A stretch of 64,000 bases of DNA from Mycolicibacterium wolinskyi (lineage in GTDB: Bacteria > Actinomycetota > Actinomycetes > Mycobacteriales > Mycobacteriaceae), in NCBI RefSeq assembly GCF_002101965.1, contig NZ_LQQA01000032.1:1-64000 (forward strand). Reading direction: 5' to 3'. Positions 1 to 7,903 of the stretch are shown here, in pieces. How positions within the stretch are numbered: the stretch's first letter is position 1; the number at the start of each line of letters is the position of its first letter. The notes under the pieces were generated by a model. The model worked only from the letters and a program-made list of their open reading frames with translations, did no database searches and had not been told where the DNA came from. Position numbers and translations under genes: made by a program.

Positions 1-1
1 C

Positions 2-154
2 AGTGGTACGGCGGCGCGGTCGGATGCGGCTGCGGCGGGGGTGACGACGTTGTCGGGCGACAGATTCGACGATCGGCCGGTCAGCCCGATGCTGCCGGGC
101 ACGTGGAACCCCGACGACACCCCAGAGGGGCCGGAAGGCGGTCCGCGCCGCTGA
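2..154 (+). CDS. PPE family protein, C-terminal end (partial)
   Basis: Only the last 50 codons are present; the gene begins upstream of the window. The frame starting at base 2 stays open and ends at TGA 152-154. The tail reads like the low-complexity C-terminus of a PPE protein: Ala-rich, then RFDDRPVSP, MLPGTWNPDD and a Pro/Gly/Arg-rich end. The gene directly downstream is an esxG/esxH pair, the usual neighbour of PPE genes in ESX loci. PPE proteins are type VII secretion substrates found at the cell envelope. The PE/PPE diagnostic N-terminus is off the window, so the call rests on the tail and context. Confidence 0.6.
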   Translation, partial: SGTAARSDAAAAGVTTLSGDRFDDRPVSPMLPGTWNPDDTPEGPEGGPRR

Positions 155-209
155 ACCCAGACCACATCTCGCTGAACGTGTACCGGTTATCGATCTGAAA
201 GGAACATCC

Positions 210-503
210 ATGAGCATGTTGGACGCTCACATTCCCCAGTTGGTTGCCTCTGAGGCGGCGTTCGGGGCCAAGGCTGCGTTGATGCGCAGCACGATCGCGC
301 AGGCTGAGCAGGCGGCGATGTCGTCGCAGGCGTTTCACATGGGTGAGGCGTCGGCGGCGTTTCAGGCTGCTCATGCGCGGTTTGTCGAGGTGTCGGCCAA
401 GGTCAACGCGTTGCTGGATATCGCTCAGCTGAACTTGGGTGATGCGGCCGGTACGTATGTGGCCCAGGATGCCGCCGCGGCCAGCACTTACACCGCTATC
501 TGA
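210..503 (+). CDS. EsxG-like WXG100 family protein
   Basis: This 97-residue protein is the length of EsxG/EsxS, and its N-terminus MSMLDAHIPQLVASEAAF matches the EsxG pattern. It is Ala-rich, predicted to be all helical, and ends in AAAASTYTAI. EsxG proteins form a tight heterodimer with the EsxH partner encoded 29 nt downstream and are exported by a type VII system; the ESX-3 pair is tied to metal acquisition. No ESX core genes (ecc, mycP) lie nearby, so this looks like a satellite duplication comparable to esxS/esxR, relying on an ESX-3 apparatus elsewhere. An AAAGGA ribosome site lies 9 nt before the ATG. Confidence 0.85.
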   Translation: MSMLDAHIPQLVASEAAFGAKAALMRSTIAQAEQAAMSSQAFHMGEASAAFQAAHARFVEVSAKVNALLDIAQLNLGDAAGTYVAQDAAAASTYTAI

Positions 504-532
504 CCGGATCTCGAACGGATATAGGAGTTTTC

Positions 533-820
533 ATGTCTCAGATCATGTACAACTACCCGGCGATGCTGGCGCATGCTGCCGAGATGAACACCTATTCGGG
601 TGCGTTGCATGCGGTGGGTGCCGATATCGCTGCCGAGCAGGCGGCGTTGGGTAGTGCTTGGCAGGGTGATACCGGGATGACCTATCAGGCGTGGCAGGCG
701 CAGTGGAACCAGGCCATGGAGGAGCTGGTGCGTGCCTACCGGTCGATGGCGGCCACCCATGAGACCAACACCATCTCGATGAACGCCCGCGACCAAGCCG
801 AAGGCGCCAAGTGGGGCTGA
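533..820 (+). CDS. EsxH-like WXG100 family protein
   Basis: This 95-residue protein opens with MSQIMYNYPAMLAHA and carries the WXG turn as AWQGDTG near residue 43, followed by TYQAWQAQWNQAMEELVRAY, the classic EsxH signature. It pairs with the EsxG-like protein upstream as a secreted heterodimer. The C-terminus (NARDQAEGAKWG) is close to EsxH/EsxR. The ribosome site TAGGAG lies just before the ATG. The N-terminal His residues that bind zinc in EsxH cannot be confirmed by eye here. Whether this is the ancestral ESX-3 pair or a paralogue is decided by context: it is isolated from ecc genes, so a paralogue is favoured. Confidence 0.87.
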   Translation: MSQIMYNYPAMLAHAAEMNTYSGALHAVGADIAAEQAALGSAWQGDTGMTYQAWQAQWNQAMEELVRAYRSMAATHETNTISMNARDQAEGAKWG

Positions 821-840
821 TGCCCTGACTTCGTCCGCAC

Positions 841-887
841 GCGCCCGCCCCGTCCTGGTGCAGCACTGACCAGGGCGGGGCGGGCGC
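841..887 (+). terminator. Strong GC hairpin after the esx pair
   Basis: The arms at 841-859 and 869-887 pair over 19 positions with a single G:T wobble, around a 9-nt loop. No U-tract follows, as is common for mycobacterial terminators. It sits 20 nt after the esxH-like stop and before the convergent gene ending at 951, so it could serve both strands. Confidence 0.7.
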
Positions 888-950
888 GCTGCGTGATGCG
901 GTCCGAGCCGCACGACGGCGCTGGCTCACACGGTCGGGAATCCGGTCTGC

Positions 951-1361
951 CTAGCCGTGTGCCGCATAGAGTGCGTCGCAAACGTGCAGCGTGTCGCAGT
1001 ACTCACGAATCGACGTGATCCTCGAGTGCTCGACGGTGAAGAAGAACGCGTACTCGTTGTCGTAGGCCCGGCCGTCGACACTCGTTCCGACGGCATGCCA
1101 TTCGATCGCGACCACATCGCCGTCGGAGACGATTCGGGTCAAGTCGAGCTTGAGCGATCCGGCGCGGTACAGCCCTAGCCCTTGGCGCAGAAAGTCATTG
1201 AGTATCGCCTGCCGACCTACATAATGCCCAGCGACCGGCAGCCTGCCGTGCAGGTGCCACGTCGCATCGGGCGCGAGAATCGCCGCCAGGGTAGCGGTGT
1301 CGCCTGATTCGATCGCCGCGACGAACTGCCGAATCACATGCTCGTTTGACGGGTTACTCAC
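951..1361 (-). CDS. SnoaL-like / NTF2-fold protein
   Basis: This 136-residue protein has the SnoaL/NTF2-like pattern: an N-terminal helix (NEHVIRQFVAAIESGD), then APDATWHLHGRLPVAGHYVGRQAI and a curved sheet ending in FFFTVEHSRITSIREYCDT. Family members bind small hydrophobic molecules and act as cyclases, isomerases or non-catalytic proteins. The GTG at 1361 is chosen because a consensus AAGGAGG lies 5 nt upstream; an in-frame ATG further out has none. It is divergent from the sugar ABC transporter and shares its operator region, so it may act on the transported compound or a derivative. The exact reaction is unknown. Confidence 0.72.
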   Translation of the reverse strand: MSNPSNEHVIRQFVAAIESGDTATLAAILAPDATWHLHGRLPVAGHYVGRQAILNDFLRQGLGLYRAGSLKLDLTRIVSDGDVVAIEWHAVGTSVDGRAYDNEYAFFFTVEHSRITSIREYCDTLHVCDALYAAHG

Positions 1362-1431
1362 TGGTGCCTCCTTGGCAATGGGGCCGGTGTCGGCAGTGCT
1401 TGACATCGATGGACGACTCACTCTAGCGTTC

Positions 1432-1467
1432 GTTCATGATTTCGTTCTAGTGAGCGAAATAATGAAC
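1432..1467. promoter_or_regulatory. Palindromic operator in divergent promoter of sugar locus
   Basis: An inverted repeat with 13-nt arms at 1432-1444 (GTTCATGATTTCG) and 1455-1467 (CGAAATAATGAAC) matches at 12 of 13 positions. At its centre is CGTTCTAGTGAGCG (1443-1456), which recurs with one difference (reverse complement) at 6831-6844 before the binding-protein gene. It lies between the divergent starts 1361 and 1477. The likely binders are the IclR-type regulators encoded at 4943 or 6037; this assignment is inference. Confidence 0.72.
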
Positions 1468-1476
1468 GGAGATGCC

Positions 1477-2973
1477 ATGAGTTCTCGCCTGGAAGTCCGC
1501 GGCGTATCCAAGCGCTACCCGGGTGTGCGTGCACTGGACGGGTTCGACTTGTCGTTGGAGCCAGGCGAAGTACGGGCGCTCCTCGGCAAGAACGGGGCAG
1601 GCAAGTCGACTCTCGTCAGAATCCTTTCGGGCGCCGAACGCCCTGACGAGGGCGCAATTCATCTCAACGGTGAGCCCGCCGTCATCACTTCGCCGCGGCG
1701 TGCGCGTGAATTGGGCATCGCCACCGTGCACCAGGAACTCAGCCTCGTGCCCGAGCTCACTGTCGCCGACAACCTCCTGCTCGGCCGTTGGCGCGCGGCA
1801 GGCGCGGTCGGTCCATTCATATCGCCGTCGGCGATCGTCGCCCAAGCCTGCGAACACTTGGCCGCGCTGGATCTTGCGATCGACCCGCGAGCCAGGATCA
1901 AGTCGTTGAGCATTGCGGCGCAGCAGAGCGTGGAGATAGCCCGCGCCGTCTCGTTGGGTAGCCGGGTGCTGATTCTGGACGAGCCCACCAGCTCGTTGCC
2001 GGCTGCAGAAGTCGACGTGCTGATCAAACTCATTCGGCGTCTGACGGATTCAGGCATATCGGTGATCTACGTTTCGCATCGAATGGACGAGATCCCACTC
2101 GTTGCGGATTCGGTGACGGTGGTCCGTGACGGCAGGCTCGTCGAGACGCGGCCGATCGATGATGCGGGAACTGACGACATTGTCCGCATGATGACCGGCG
2201 GTGCAACGCATTCGCCCCGTACGGCATCAGGGAAACTGTCGAATGACGTCGTCCTTGCCGTCGAAGGTTTGTGCTCCGGGGATCGCGTCAATGGCGTGGA
2301 CTTCGTTCTGCACCGCGGCGAAGTCCTCGGTATCGCAGGCCTATTGGGCTCAGGCCGTACCGAAATCCTGCGCTGCCTGTTCGGCCTTGACCCCACCGAT
2401 GCCGGCCGGATGGTCCTCGAGGGGCGCAGTTACGCACCTAGGTCGCCAAAGGAGGCCATAAACACCGGCATCGGCTTCACACCCGAGGATCGGAAACGTG
2501 ATGGTGTTGTCTTGGGCATGTCGGTCGGTGCCAACCTGGTACTGGCGGTGCTGGAGCGGCTGTCGCGCCGAGGATTGCTGTCGCGCAGAGCTGAAAAGAA
2601 ACTCGCGGTATCGAGCAGCGCGCGCCTGGCGGTGAAAGCGCCCTCACTGCGCTCTGCGGTCGGAACGCTCTCGGGTGGCAATCAACAGAAGGTGATTCTC
2701 GGCAAGTGGCTCAACGCGGGGGTGCGGTTGTTGCTGCTCGACGAACCAACGCGGGGCATCGACATCGAAGCCAAAGAGCAGATATACCAAGTGATCCGTG
2801 AGTTGGCAGCGGATGGCGTGAGCACCATCGTCGTCTCGTCCGAGACCGAGGAACTGTTTCACGTCTGCGACCGCATCGTTGTCCTCGGCGCAGGCCGGGT
2901 CGTGGCGGAACGCGCGACCGACGCGGCCACGCCATCGGAAGTGTTGGCACTCGCAATGGGAGGCAAACAATGA
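1477..2973 (+). CDS. Sugar ABC transporter, double ATP-binding protein
   Basis: This 498-residue protein contains two fused ATPase domains, as in RbsA/XylG/MglA importers. Domain 1 has Walker A GKNGAGKST at residues 37-45 and Walker B VLILDEPTSSLP. Domain 2 has the degenerate Walker A (GLLGSGRTE) typical of the family, signature LSGGNQQK and Walker B LLLLDEPTRGID. It powers uptake of a pentose, hexose or polyol through the permease whose ATG overlaps its stop (ATGA at 2970-2973). The ATG at 1477 follows GGAG by 5 nt; the in-frame ATG at 1462 lies inside the operator. The substrate cannot be read from the ATPase. Confidence 0.93.
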   Translation: MSSRLEVRGVSKRYPGVRALDGFDLSLEPGEVRALLGKNGAGKSTLVRILSGAERPDEGAIHLNGEPAVITSPRRARELGIATVHQELSLVPELTVADNLLLGRWRAAGAVGPFISPSAIVAQACEHLAALDLAIDPRARIKSLSIAAQQSVEIARAVSLGSRVLILDEPTSSLPAAEVDVLIKLIRRLTDSGISVIYVSHRMDEIPLVADSVTVVRDGRLVETRPIDDAGTDDIVRMMTGGATHSPRTASGKLSNDVVLAVEGLCSGDRVNGVDFVLHRGEVLGIAGLLGSGRTEILRCLFGLDPTDAGRMVLEGRSYAPRSPKEAINTGIGFTPEDRKRDGVVLGMSVGANLVLAVLERLSRRGLLSRRAEKKLAVSSSARLAVKAPSLRSAVGTLSGGNQQKVILGKWLNAGVRLLLLDEPTRGIDIEAKEQIYQVIRELAADGVSTIVVSSETEELFHVCDRIVVLGAGRVVAERATDAATPSEVLALAMGGKQ

Positions 2974-3992
2974 CAGCGGTGTTCAGTGGTCCGGTTGTCC
3001 CACCGACAGGAAGCGATTCCAACTCGCCGTCTCGCAGGAAGGCGATCCTGACGACGGTGCGGCATTGCGGTGGGCAACATCTCGGGTTGCTCGGTGTTCT
3101 CAGCGTGCTGGTTGTCGTGCTGTCCGCGACGGCACCGAACTTCCTCACCTCCGCGAACCTTCTCGATGTCGCCCGCCAACTGTCATTCACCGGGATCATC
3201 GCGTTCGGCATGACATTGGTGATTGTCGCCGGTGAGATCGACATCAGCGTTGGCTCTGCAATCGCCTTCGGCTCGGCGCTTTTCGGTGTGCTCGCGGTAC
3301 AGCAGGCGTTGCCGCTTTGGCTGGCCGCACCGGCGGTTTGCCTCACCGGCGCAGCGATCGGCGCCGCAGCCGGTGCGACCCGGGCCTGGCTGAATGTGCC
3401 GTCATTCATCGTGACGCTGGCGTTGTTCTCGGCGCTCAGCGGCGCGGCGTTGATCTTGACCAACGCTGTCCCACTGCCGATCATCGACGCGGGCTTCGCG
3501 GAGTGGGGCAACGGTACGCTTCTCGGGATCCCGATTCCGGCGCTGGTCATGGTCCTCACCTTCGCTGTGTTCTGGTTGATCGCCAACCGAACCGCGTTCG
3601 GTCGAGCCGTTTACGCGATCGGCGGAAACCCAGAGGCTGCGCGGCTGTCGGGGATTCCGGTTGCCCGCATCCGCACCATGCTGTTCGGTCTCACCGGCGT
3701 GCTCGCCGCGATCTCGGCGGTTCTGCAAACTTCGCAGCTGGGTGCCGGTAACCCGACGATCGGTCGCGGGGTCGAGTTCGCGGTTATCACGGCGGTTATC
3801 GTCGGTGGCGCCAACCTCTACGGGGGCCGCGGCTCGATGGTCGGCACACTGATCGGTGTCGTCTTCATCGGCGTCCTCAACAACGGCATGGTGTTGCTCG
3901 GAGTCAACAGCTATGCCCAGTACGTGGCCAACGGACTGATCGTCCTCCTCGCCGTGCTAGTCAGCGGCATGCGTCCACGAGTCGGGAGATAG
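2970..3992 (+). CDS. Sugar ABC transporter permease (RbsC/AraH type)
   Basis: This 340-residue integral membrane protein has about nine or ten hydrophobic helices after a 35-residue cytoplasmic N-terminus. Family hallmarks include FGMTLVIVAGEIDISVGS near residue 85 and the coupling region GNPEAARLSGIPVARI near residue 215, which contacts the ATPase. It forms the homodimeric channel of the importer with the upstream double ATPase and the lipoprotein binding protein at 6916. Its start overlaps the ATPase stop by 4 nt, giving translational coupling. The binding protein is separated from it by about 2.9 kb and has its own promoter, which is less usual for such operons. Confidence 0.93.
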   Translation: MTAVFSGPVVPPTGSDSNSPSRRKAILTTVRHCGGQHLGLLGVLSVLVVVLSATAPNFLTSANLLDVARQLSFTGIIAFGMTLVIVAGEIDISVGSAIAFGSALFGVLAVQQALPLWLAAPAVCLTGAAIGAAAGATRAWLNVPSFIVTLALFSALSGAALILTNAVPLPIIDAGFAEWGNGTLLGIPIPALVMVLTFAVFWLIANRTAFGRAVYAIGGNPEAARLSGIPVARIRTMLFGLTGVLAAISAVLQTSQLGAGNPTIGRGVEFAVITAVIVGGANLYGGRGSMVGTLIGVVFIGVLNNGMVLLGVNSYAQYVANGLIVLLAVLVSGMRPRVGR

Positions 3993-3998
3993 AGCATC

Positions 3999-4907
3999 AT
4001 GCGGATATTCATCACCGGCGCAACCGGATTCATTGGTGGCACGCTTGCCGTCCGCTTGGCGTCAACACACCAAGTGCGTGGGCTCATCAGGTCCGCCGAC
4101 CATGTCGAGGCCCTTGTTGCCGCCGGTATCGAGCCCGTGCTCGGCCACCTCGACGACGCAGAGATCCTCGCAGCGGAAGCACGCGCCGCCGATGCTGTCA
4201 TCAACGCCGCCGACAGCGACCACGCTGACGCCGTCGACGTTCTCCTCGATGCTCTCGATGGCAGCGGTAAACCGTTCCTGCACACCAGCGGATCGAGCAT
4301 CGTCGGCGAGGCATCCGGAGGTGAGCCGCAGCAGGCCGTCTACACCGAGGCAGATGTCGTCGGCGACAGCGGTTGGGTGCCTGCCGAAGACAAGCAAGCG
4401 AGAGTCGCCATCGATCGCCGAGTGCTGGCAGCGCGGGAGCGCAACATCCGTTCGGTCGTGTTATGTAACTCGATGGTGTACGGGACCGGCGAGGGTGTGC
4501 GGCGAGACAGCGTACAGATACCTCGGCTTGTCGAGACAGCCCGGAGAAGCGGTGTGGTGCGGCACGTCGGGCGAGGTCTGAACGTGTGGTCCAACGTCTC
4601 ACTCAGCGATGCGTGCGATCTGTACCTGCTGGCGCTGGACAAGGCAGCCCCCGGTTCCTTCTTCTTCGTAGAGAACGGTGAGGCGAGTTTCCGGGCCATC
4701 ACGGAGGCGATCGCAGCGGCCTTGCGGTTGCCGCAGCCGAGCGCGATGTCGGTGGCTGAGGCGATCACCGAGTGGGGCTTTGAGCCCGCGGTCTACGCAT
4801 TAGGCTCCAACAGCCGGGTGCGGGGCCGAGCGCCCCGGGACCAACTTGGTTGGCGACCCAAGCACGGCTCTGTCACCAGCTGGATACGTGAGAATGTGCG
4901 TCCCTAA
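3999..4907 (+). CDS. NAD(P)-dependent epimerase/dehydratase family protein
   Basis: This 302-residue extended-SDR protein has the cofactor motif GATGFIGG at residues 7-14 and a segment HTSGSSIVGE like the family's serine region. A canonical YxxxK is not obvious: NSMVYGTGEG near residue 160 supplies a Tyr but the Lys at +4 is missing, so it may be an atypical or non-catalytic member. The gene lies 6 nt after the permease and is presumably co-transcribed. In a sugar-uptake operon such enzymes oxidise or epimerise the sugar or its lactone. The precise reaction is not determinable here. Confidence 0.75.
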   Translation: MRIFITGATGFIGGTLAVRLASTHQVRGLIRSADHVEALVAAGIEPVLGHLDDAEILAAEARAADAVINAADSDHADAVDVLLDALDGSGKPFLHTSGSSIVGEASGGEPQQAVYTEADVVGDSGWVPAEDKQARVAIDRRVLAARERNIRSVVLCNSMVYGTGEGVRRDSVQIPRLVETARRSGVVRHVGRGLNVWSNVSLSDACDLYLLALDKAAPGSFFFVENGEASFRAITEAIAAALRLPQPSAMSVAEAITEWGFEPAVYALGSNSRVRGRAPRDQLGWRPKHGSVTSWIRENVRP

Positions 4908-4942
4908 CCGGATGGGGCCTGCTCGGCTCGTATCCTGACGGC

Positions 4943-6040
4943 GTGGGCATGGAGCCGGGCGCATCGCCGCGCGTGCCGGCTGTCGGCCGGGCATTTCAAG
5001 TGTTGTCGGAAATCGCTGTGCGTGGTCCGGCCACGCTGTCCGAACTATCTCGACGGGTCGTGCTCCCGAAGAGCAGCCTGCTCGGGATATGTCAGGCCCT
5101 GGTCGACCAACGGTTGCTCACGATGTCAGATGGCAACTATGGCCTCGGGCTGGCCGTCATCGAGTTGGCAGCGGCCTACGGGCGGCAGCCGGTGCGGATG
5201 ACCCGTGTCGGTGTCTGTGTGCAAAACCTCGACAACCCATTTTTCGTCGCCGAGGTCGCCGCGATCAAGGCGGTCGCGTCGGCCCAGGCGATCGACGTCG
5301 AGATCCGCGATGCGGAACAGGATCTGGGGCGTCAGGCCGAGCAGATCGACGGTCTGGTGGCCGACGGTGTACAGGCGTTGTTGCTCGACAGCGTGGACTC
5401 CGTCGGCGTCGGCGCGGCGGTTGCCCGCAGCAGGGATTCAGGGGTGCCGGTAGTCGCGCTCAACGTAGGCGCCGAGGGCGCTGACGCGACGGTGACAACC
5501 GACAACGTCGCGGCCGGCGCGATGGTCGGTCGATATCTCGCCACATCCATCGGAGGACGGGGCCGGGTCGCGATCGTCGACGGTACGTTCGTGACGGCTA
5601 CCGCCGACCGCGTCGCCGGATTCGTGTCGGCATTGCGTGACTACCCTGACATCGTGATCGTCAGTCGCCGACGCGGTGACCACTCGGAAGCCTCGGGACG
5701 TACCGTGGCCCGTCGCATTCTCGCTGAATCCGGTCCGATCGACGGCTTTTTCGGCATCAACGACCCCACTTCCCTCGGCGTGCTGAGTGCGGTCCAAGAG
5801 GCAGGTCTGCGAATTCCGATCGTCAGCGTCGACGGATCACAGCGTGCCGCAGCCCTTTTGGATCGAGATGCCGGCCTGATCGCGACCGCGGCGCAGGACC
5901 CGGCCGAGATGGCCCGCGTCGGACTGTCGGTGGCTGCCGATGTGATCTCGGGGCTTGCCCTCACCTCTCGCCTTCGGCTGCTGGCGCCGCGGCTCATCAC
6001 GCCGGATGTCGATGACTATGTCCCGTGGGACGCCACATGA
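4943..6040 (+). CDS. Chimeric regulator: IclR-type HTH plus sugar-binding domain
   Basis: This 365-residue protein joins two modules not normally found together. Residues 10-75 are an IclR-like winged helix (VGRAFQVLSEIA, then ATLSELSRRVVLPKSSLLGI). Residues 85-360 are a periplasmic-binding-protein fold of the ribose-binding type (TRVGVCVQNLDNPFFVAEVA, then VTTDNVAAGAMVGRYLA, then PIVSVDGS), as in LacI repressors and ABC binding proteins. It most likely senses the locus's own substrate and controls the palindromes at 1443 and 6831. A -10-like TATCCT (4931-4936) ends 6 nt before the GTG at 4943, with no ribosome site, suggesting a leaderless message. The next gene overlaps its stop (ATGA). Confidence 0.83.
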   Translation: MGMEPGASPRVPAVGRAFQVLSEIAVRGPATLSELSRRVVLPKSSLLGICQALVDQRLLTMSDGNYGLGLAVIELAAAYGRQPVRMTRVGVCVQNLDNPFFVAEVAAIKAVASAQAIDVEIRDAEQDLGRQAEQIDGLVADGVQALLLDSVDSVGVGAAVARSRDSGVPVVALNVGAEGADATVTTDNVAAGAMVGRYLATSIGGRGRVAIVDGTFVTATADRVAGFVSALRDYPDIVIVSRRRGDHSEASGRTVARRILAESGPIDGFFGINDPTSLGVLSAVQEAGLRIPIVSVDGSQRAAALLDRDAGLIATAAQDPAEMARVGLSVAADVISGLALTSRLRLLAPRLITPDVDDYVPWDAT

Positions 6041-6771
6041 CGAGCCCTGGTTCACCTGCCGTCCATCGCGCCGCTCGGGTGTTGGCCGAGCTTGCGGCCA
6101 ACCCGCACGGGGTTTCGGTTCCTGAGCTTGCTCGGCGGCTCGGTACTGCGAAGAGTTCTGTTTCCGATCTGGTGTCGACGTTGCTCCTGGAGAGGGCGGT
6201 GACTCGTGACGAGCAGGGGACGGTACGGCTTGGTGTGCGAATTGCCGAGATCGCCAGAGGTTTCGTCGGGGGCACCAGATTGATCGAGGAGTTCCGGCCA
6301 GCGTGCGCGCGCATCAGCGAATTGGACGGCGCCGCGGTCGTGCTTGCGGTGCTCGTGGGTGGCGACATCGCGCACGTCGCCGTGCGTGAGGGGGATAGGC
6401 CACTGCCGCTCACCCTCACGCCCGGCATGCGCTTGCCCGCGTGGTCTACGGCAACGGGGATCGCCCTGTTGACCGACCTGCCGGACGTTGTGGTCGACCG
6501 GCTGTACCAGAACGAACCGGCCGCATCACCCAGCGGGCTGATTTTTGACGCCGACCGACTGCTGTTGGCCCGCAAAGCATGTCGTACACGCGGATGGGCT
6601 TCTAACGAAGGTGTCGAGGAGATGACGCTCGCCGGCACCGCGGCTGTGGTCGTGGTTGACGGCCGTCCGCTCGCCGCAGTCGGTGTCGTCCGAGCTCAAG
6701 GAAGCGCGAGGCACGCGACCGACGCGGCCGCGATCGGCCGACTCGCGCACGAACTCGCATCCCGCGCTTAA
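6037..6771 (+). CDS. IclR family transcriptional regulator
   Basis: This 244-residue protein has an N-terminal winged helix (VHRAARVLAELAANPHGVSV, then LARRLGTAKSSVSDLVSTLL) and a C-terminal IclR effector domain. The effector domain includes TPGMRLPAWSTATGIALLTD and the glycine-rich end VVVVDGRPLAAVGVVRAQ. Full-length IclR proteins are about 250 residues, so it appears complete. It starts inside the stop of the chimeric regulator (ATGA at 6037-6040), so the two are co-translated. Two IclR-type DNA-binding proteins in one locus could bind the same operator or different ones; either may act at 1443-1456 and 6831-6844. Confidence 0.9.
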   Translation: MTSPGSPAVHRAARVLAELAANPHGVSVPELARRLGTAKSSVSDLVSTLLLERAVTRDEQGTVRLGVRIAEIARGFVGGTRLIEEFRPACARISELDGAAVVLAVLVGGDIAHVAVREGDRPLPLTLTPGMRLPAWSTATGIALLTDLPDVVVDRLYQNEPAASPSGLIFDADRLLLARKACRTRGWASNEGVEEMTLAGTAAVVVVDGRPLAAVGVVRAQGSARHATDAAAIGRLAHELASRA

Positions 6772-6789
6772 TCACCACTCGGTGAAGGG

Positions 6790-6844
6790 TTGACGGTGGT
6801 CACTCAGCGCCTTTATGGTGTTCTATATCTCGTTCACTAGAACG
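6790..6844 (+). promoter_or_regulatory. Promoter and operator of the binding-protein unit
   Basis: A -35-like TTGACG (6790-6795) is followed 18 nt later by TATGGT (6814-6819). The palindrome CGTTCACTAGAACG (6831-6844) lies at or just after the predicted start of transcription, a position suited to repression. Its reverse complement matches the element at 1443-1456 at 13 of 14 positions. The gene start at 6916 leaves a leader of about 90 nt. Confidence 0.7.
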
Positions 6845-6915
6845 AAGAATCGAACACCGCAGAGCGTGGAAACGCGTCGCAAGCGGTGCTCTCGCATCGA
6901 AAGGCATGTAAATCA

Positions 6916-7884
6916 ATGAGATTCGCTCGGATGGCCGCTGTGGCGGCAGCGGCGGCGGTCGCCTGTGGGTGCCAAGCCGGCAGTGGAGATGGTGCACCAG
7001 ACGGTACGTACACCGTCGGCGTGACGACGTTGTTTCCCACCGGAACCTTCTCGGAGTTTGTCGACCGGCTCAACGAAATCGGCCAGGAGAACGGGATTTC
7101 GTTCGACATCGCCGATATCAACAACGACGTGACCAAGGAAAACCAGGTACTCAGCGGTTTCGCCACCAAGGGTGTGGATCTGGTCGTGACCAGCGTGGCG
7201 AGCGCGACCGGGTCGGCGGCCGCGATCCGCAGGCTCGACAATGCCGGCGTGCCGGTGGTCTGTTACAACACGTGCCTCGCAGCACCGCTCGATGAACAAC
7301 TCACCGAAGCGTTCGTCACCAACGACCAGAAGGGACTCGGCACGAGCACCGGACGTGCGGTGGCGCACTATTTGGGCGATCGGCCGGGGCCCGCGAAGAT
7401 TGCCTACCTGACCTGCGAGACGTACGACGTGTGTAAGGACCGACGCGCTGGTCTGGATGAGGCACTTGCCGCACTGGACGTGCAGACGGTCACTGCCCAG
7501 GAAGGGTACGTGGTGGACGCCGCGACGCCCGTTGCCACCGCAATGCTCGCCGCACATCCGGATATCGACGTGTTGATCGCGGAGAACGAGGACGGCATCG
7601 TGGCAGCTGCCAAAGCTGTGGAAGCGCGCGGGCTTCAGGGCGAGGTTGCAGTTTTCGGTATCGGCATCAATCCGACTGTCGCGCAGTTGTTGCTTGCCGA
7701 ACCCGCCATCGTCGAACACACCACCGGCCAGGATGCCGCCGCATGGGCCGACGAGGTGATCGCCGTTGCGACTGCAACCCGCGACGGCAAAGACACCGGT
7801 GAATATCTGCACTACACGCCGTCGCCCGAATTCAACCGCCACGACGTCGACGCCGTCAGGGAGTACCTGGCCGCACGCCAGTGA
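6916..7884 (+). CDS. Sugar ABC transporter substrate-binding lipoprotein
   Basis: This 322-residue type I periplasmic binding protein starts with a short signal peptide (MRFARM followed by an Ala/Val stretch) and a lipobox ending at Cys17 or Cys19. The mature part begins with TYTVGVTTLFPTGTFSEFVDRL and continues with VDLVVTSVASATGSAAAIRRL and VPVVCYNTC, the layout of RbsB-like proteins. It captures the substrate outside the membrane for the ATPase and permease at 1477 and 2970. The ATG at 6916 is preferred over 6886 because only it gives a proper signal peptide. Internal cysteines (VCYNTC, LTCETYDVC) are unusual and may form disulfides. Confidence 0.9.
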   Translation: MRFARMAAVAAAAAVACGCQAGSGDGAPDGTYTVGVTTLFPTGTFSEFVDRLNEIGQENGISFDIADINNDVTKENQVLSGFATKGVDLVVTSVASATGSAAAIRRLDNAGVPVVCYNTCLAAPLDEQLTEAFVTNDQKGLGTSTGRAVAHYLGDRPGPAKIAYLTCETYDVCKDRRAGLDEALAALDVQTVTAQEGYVVDAATPVATAMLAAHPDIDVLIAENEDGIVAAAKAVEARGLQGEVAVFGIGINPTVAQLLLAEPAIVEHTTGQDAAAWADEVIAVATATRDGKDTGEYLHYTPSPEFNRHDVDAVREYLAARQ

Positions 7885-7903
7885 TCAGAAACGAGACATG
7901 CTC

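Noticed and set aside
1297..1476. Longer N-terminus for the sugar ABC ATPase
   Set aside because: The extension is not ATPase-like, crosses the operator and the divergent gene start, and lacks a ribosome site; GGAG before 1477 fits.
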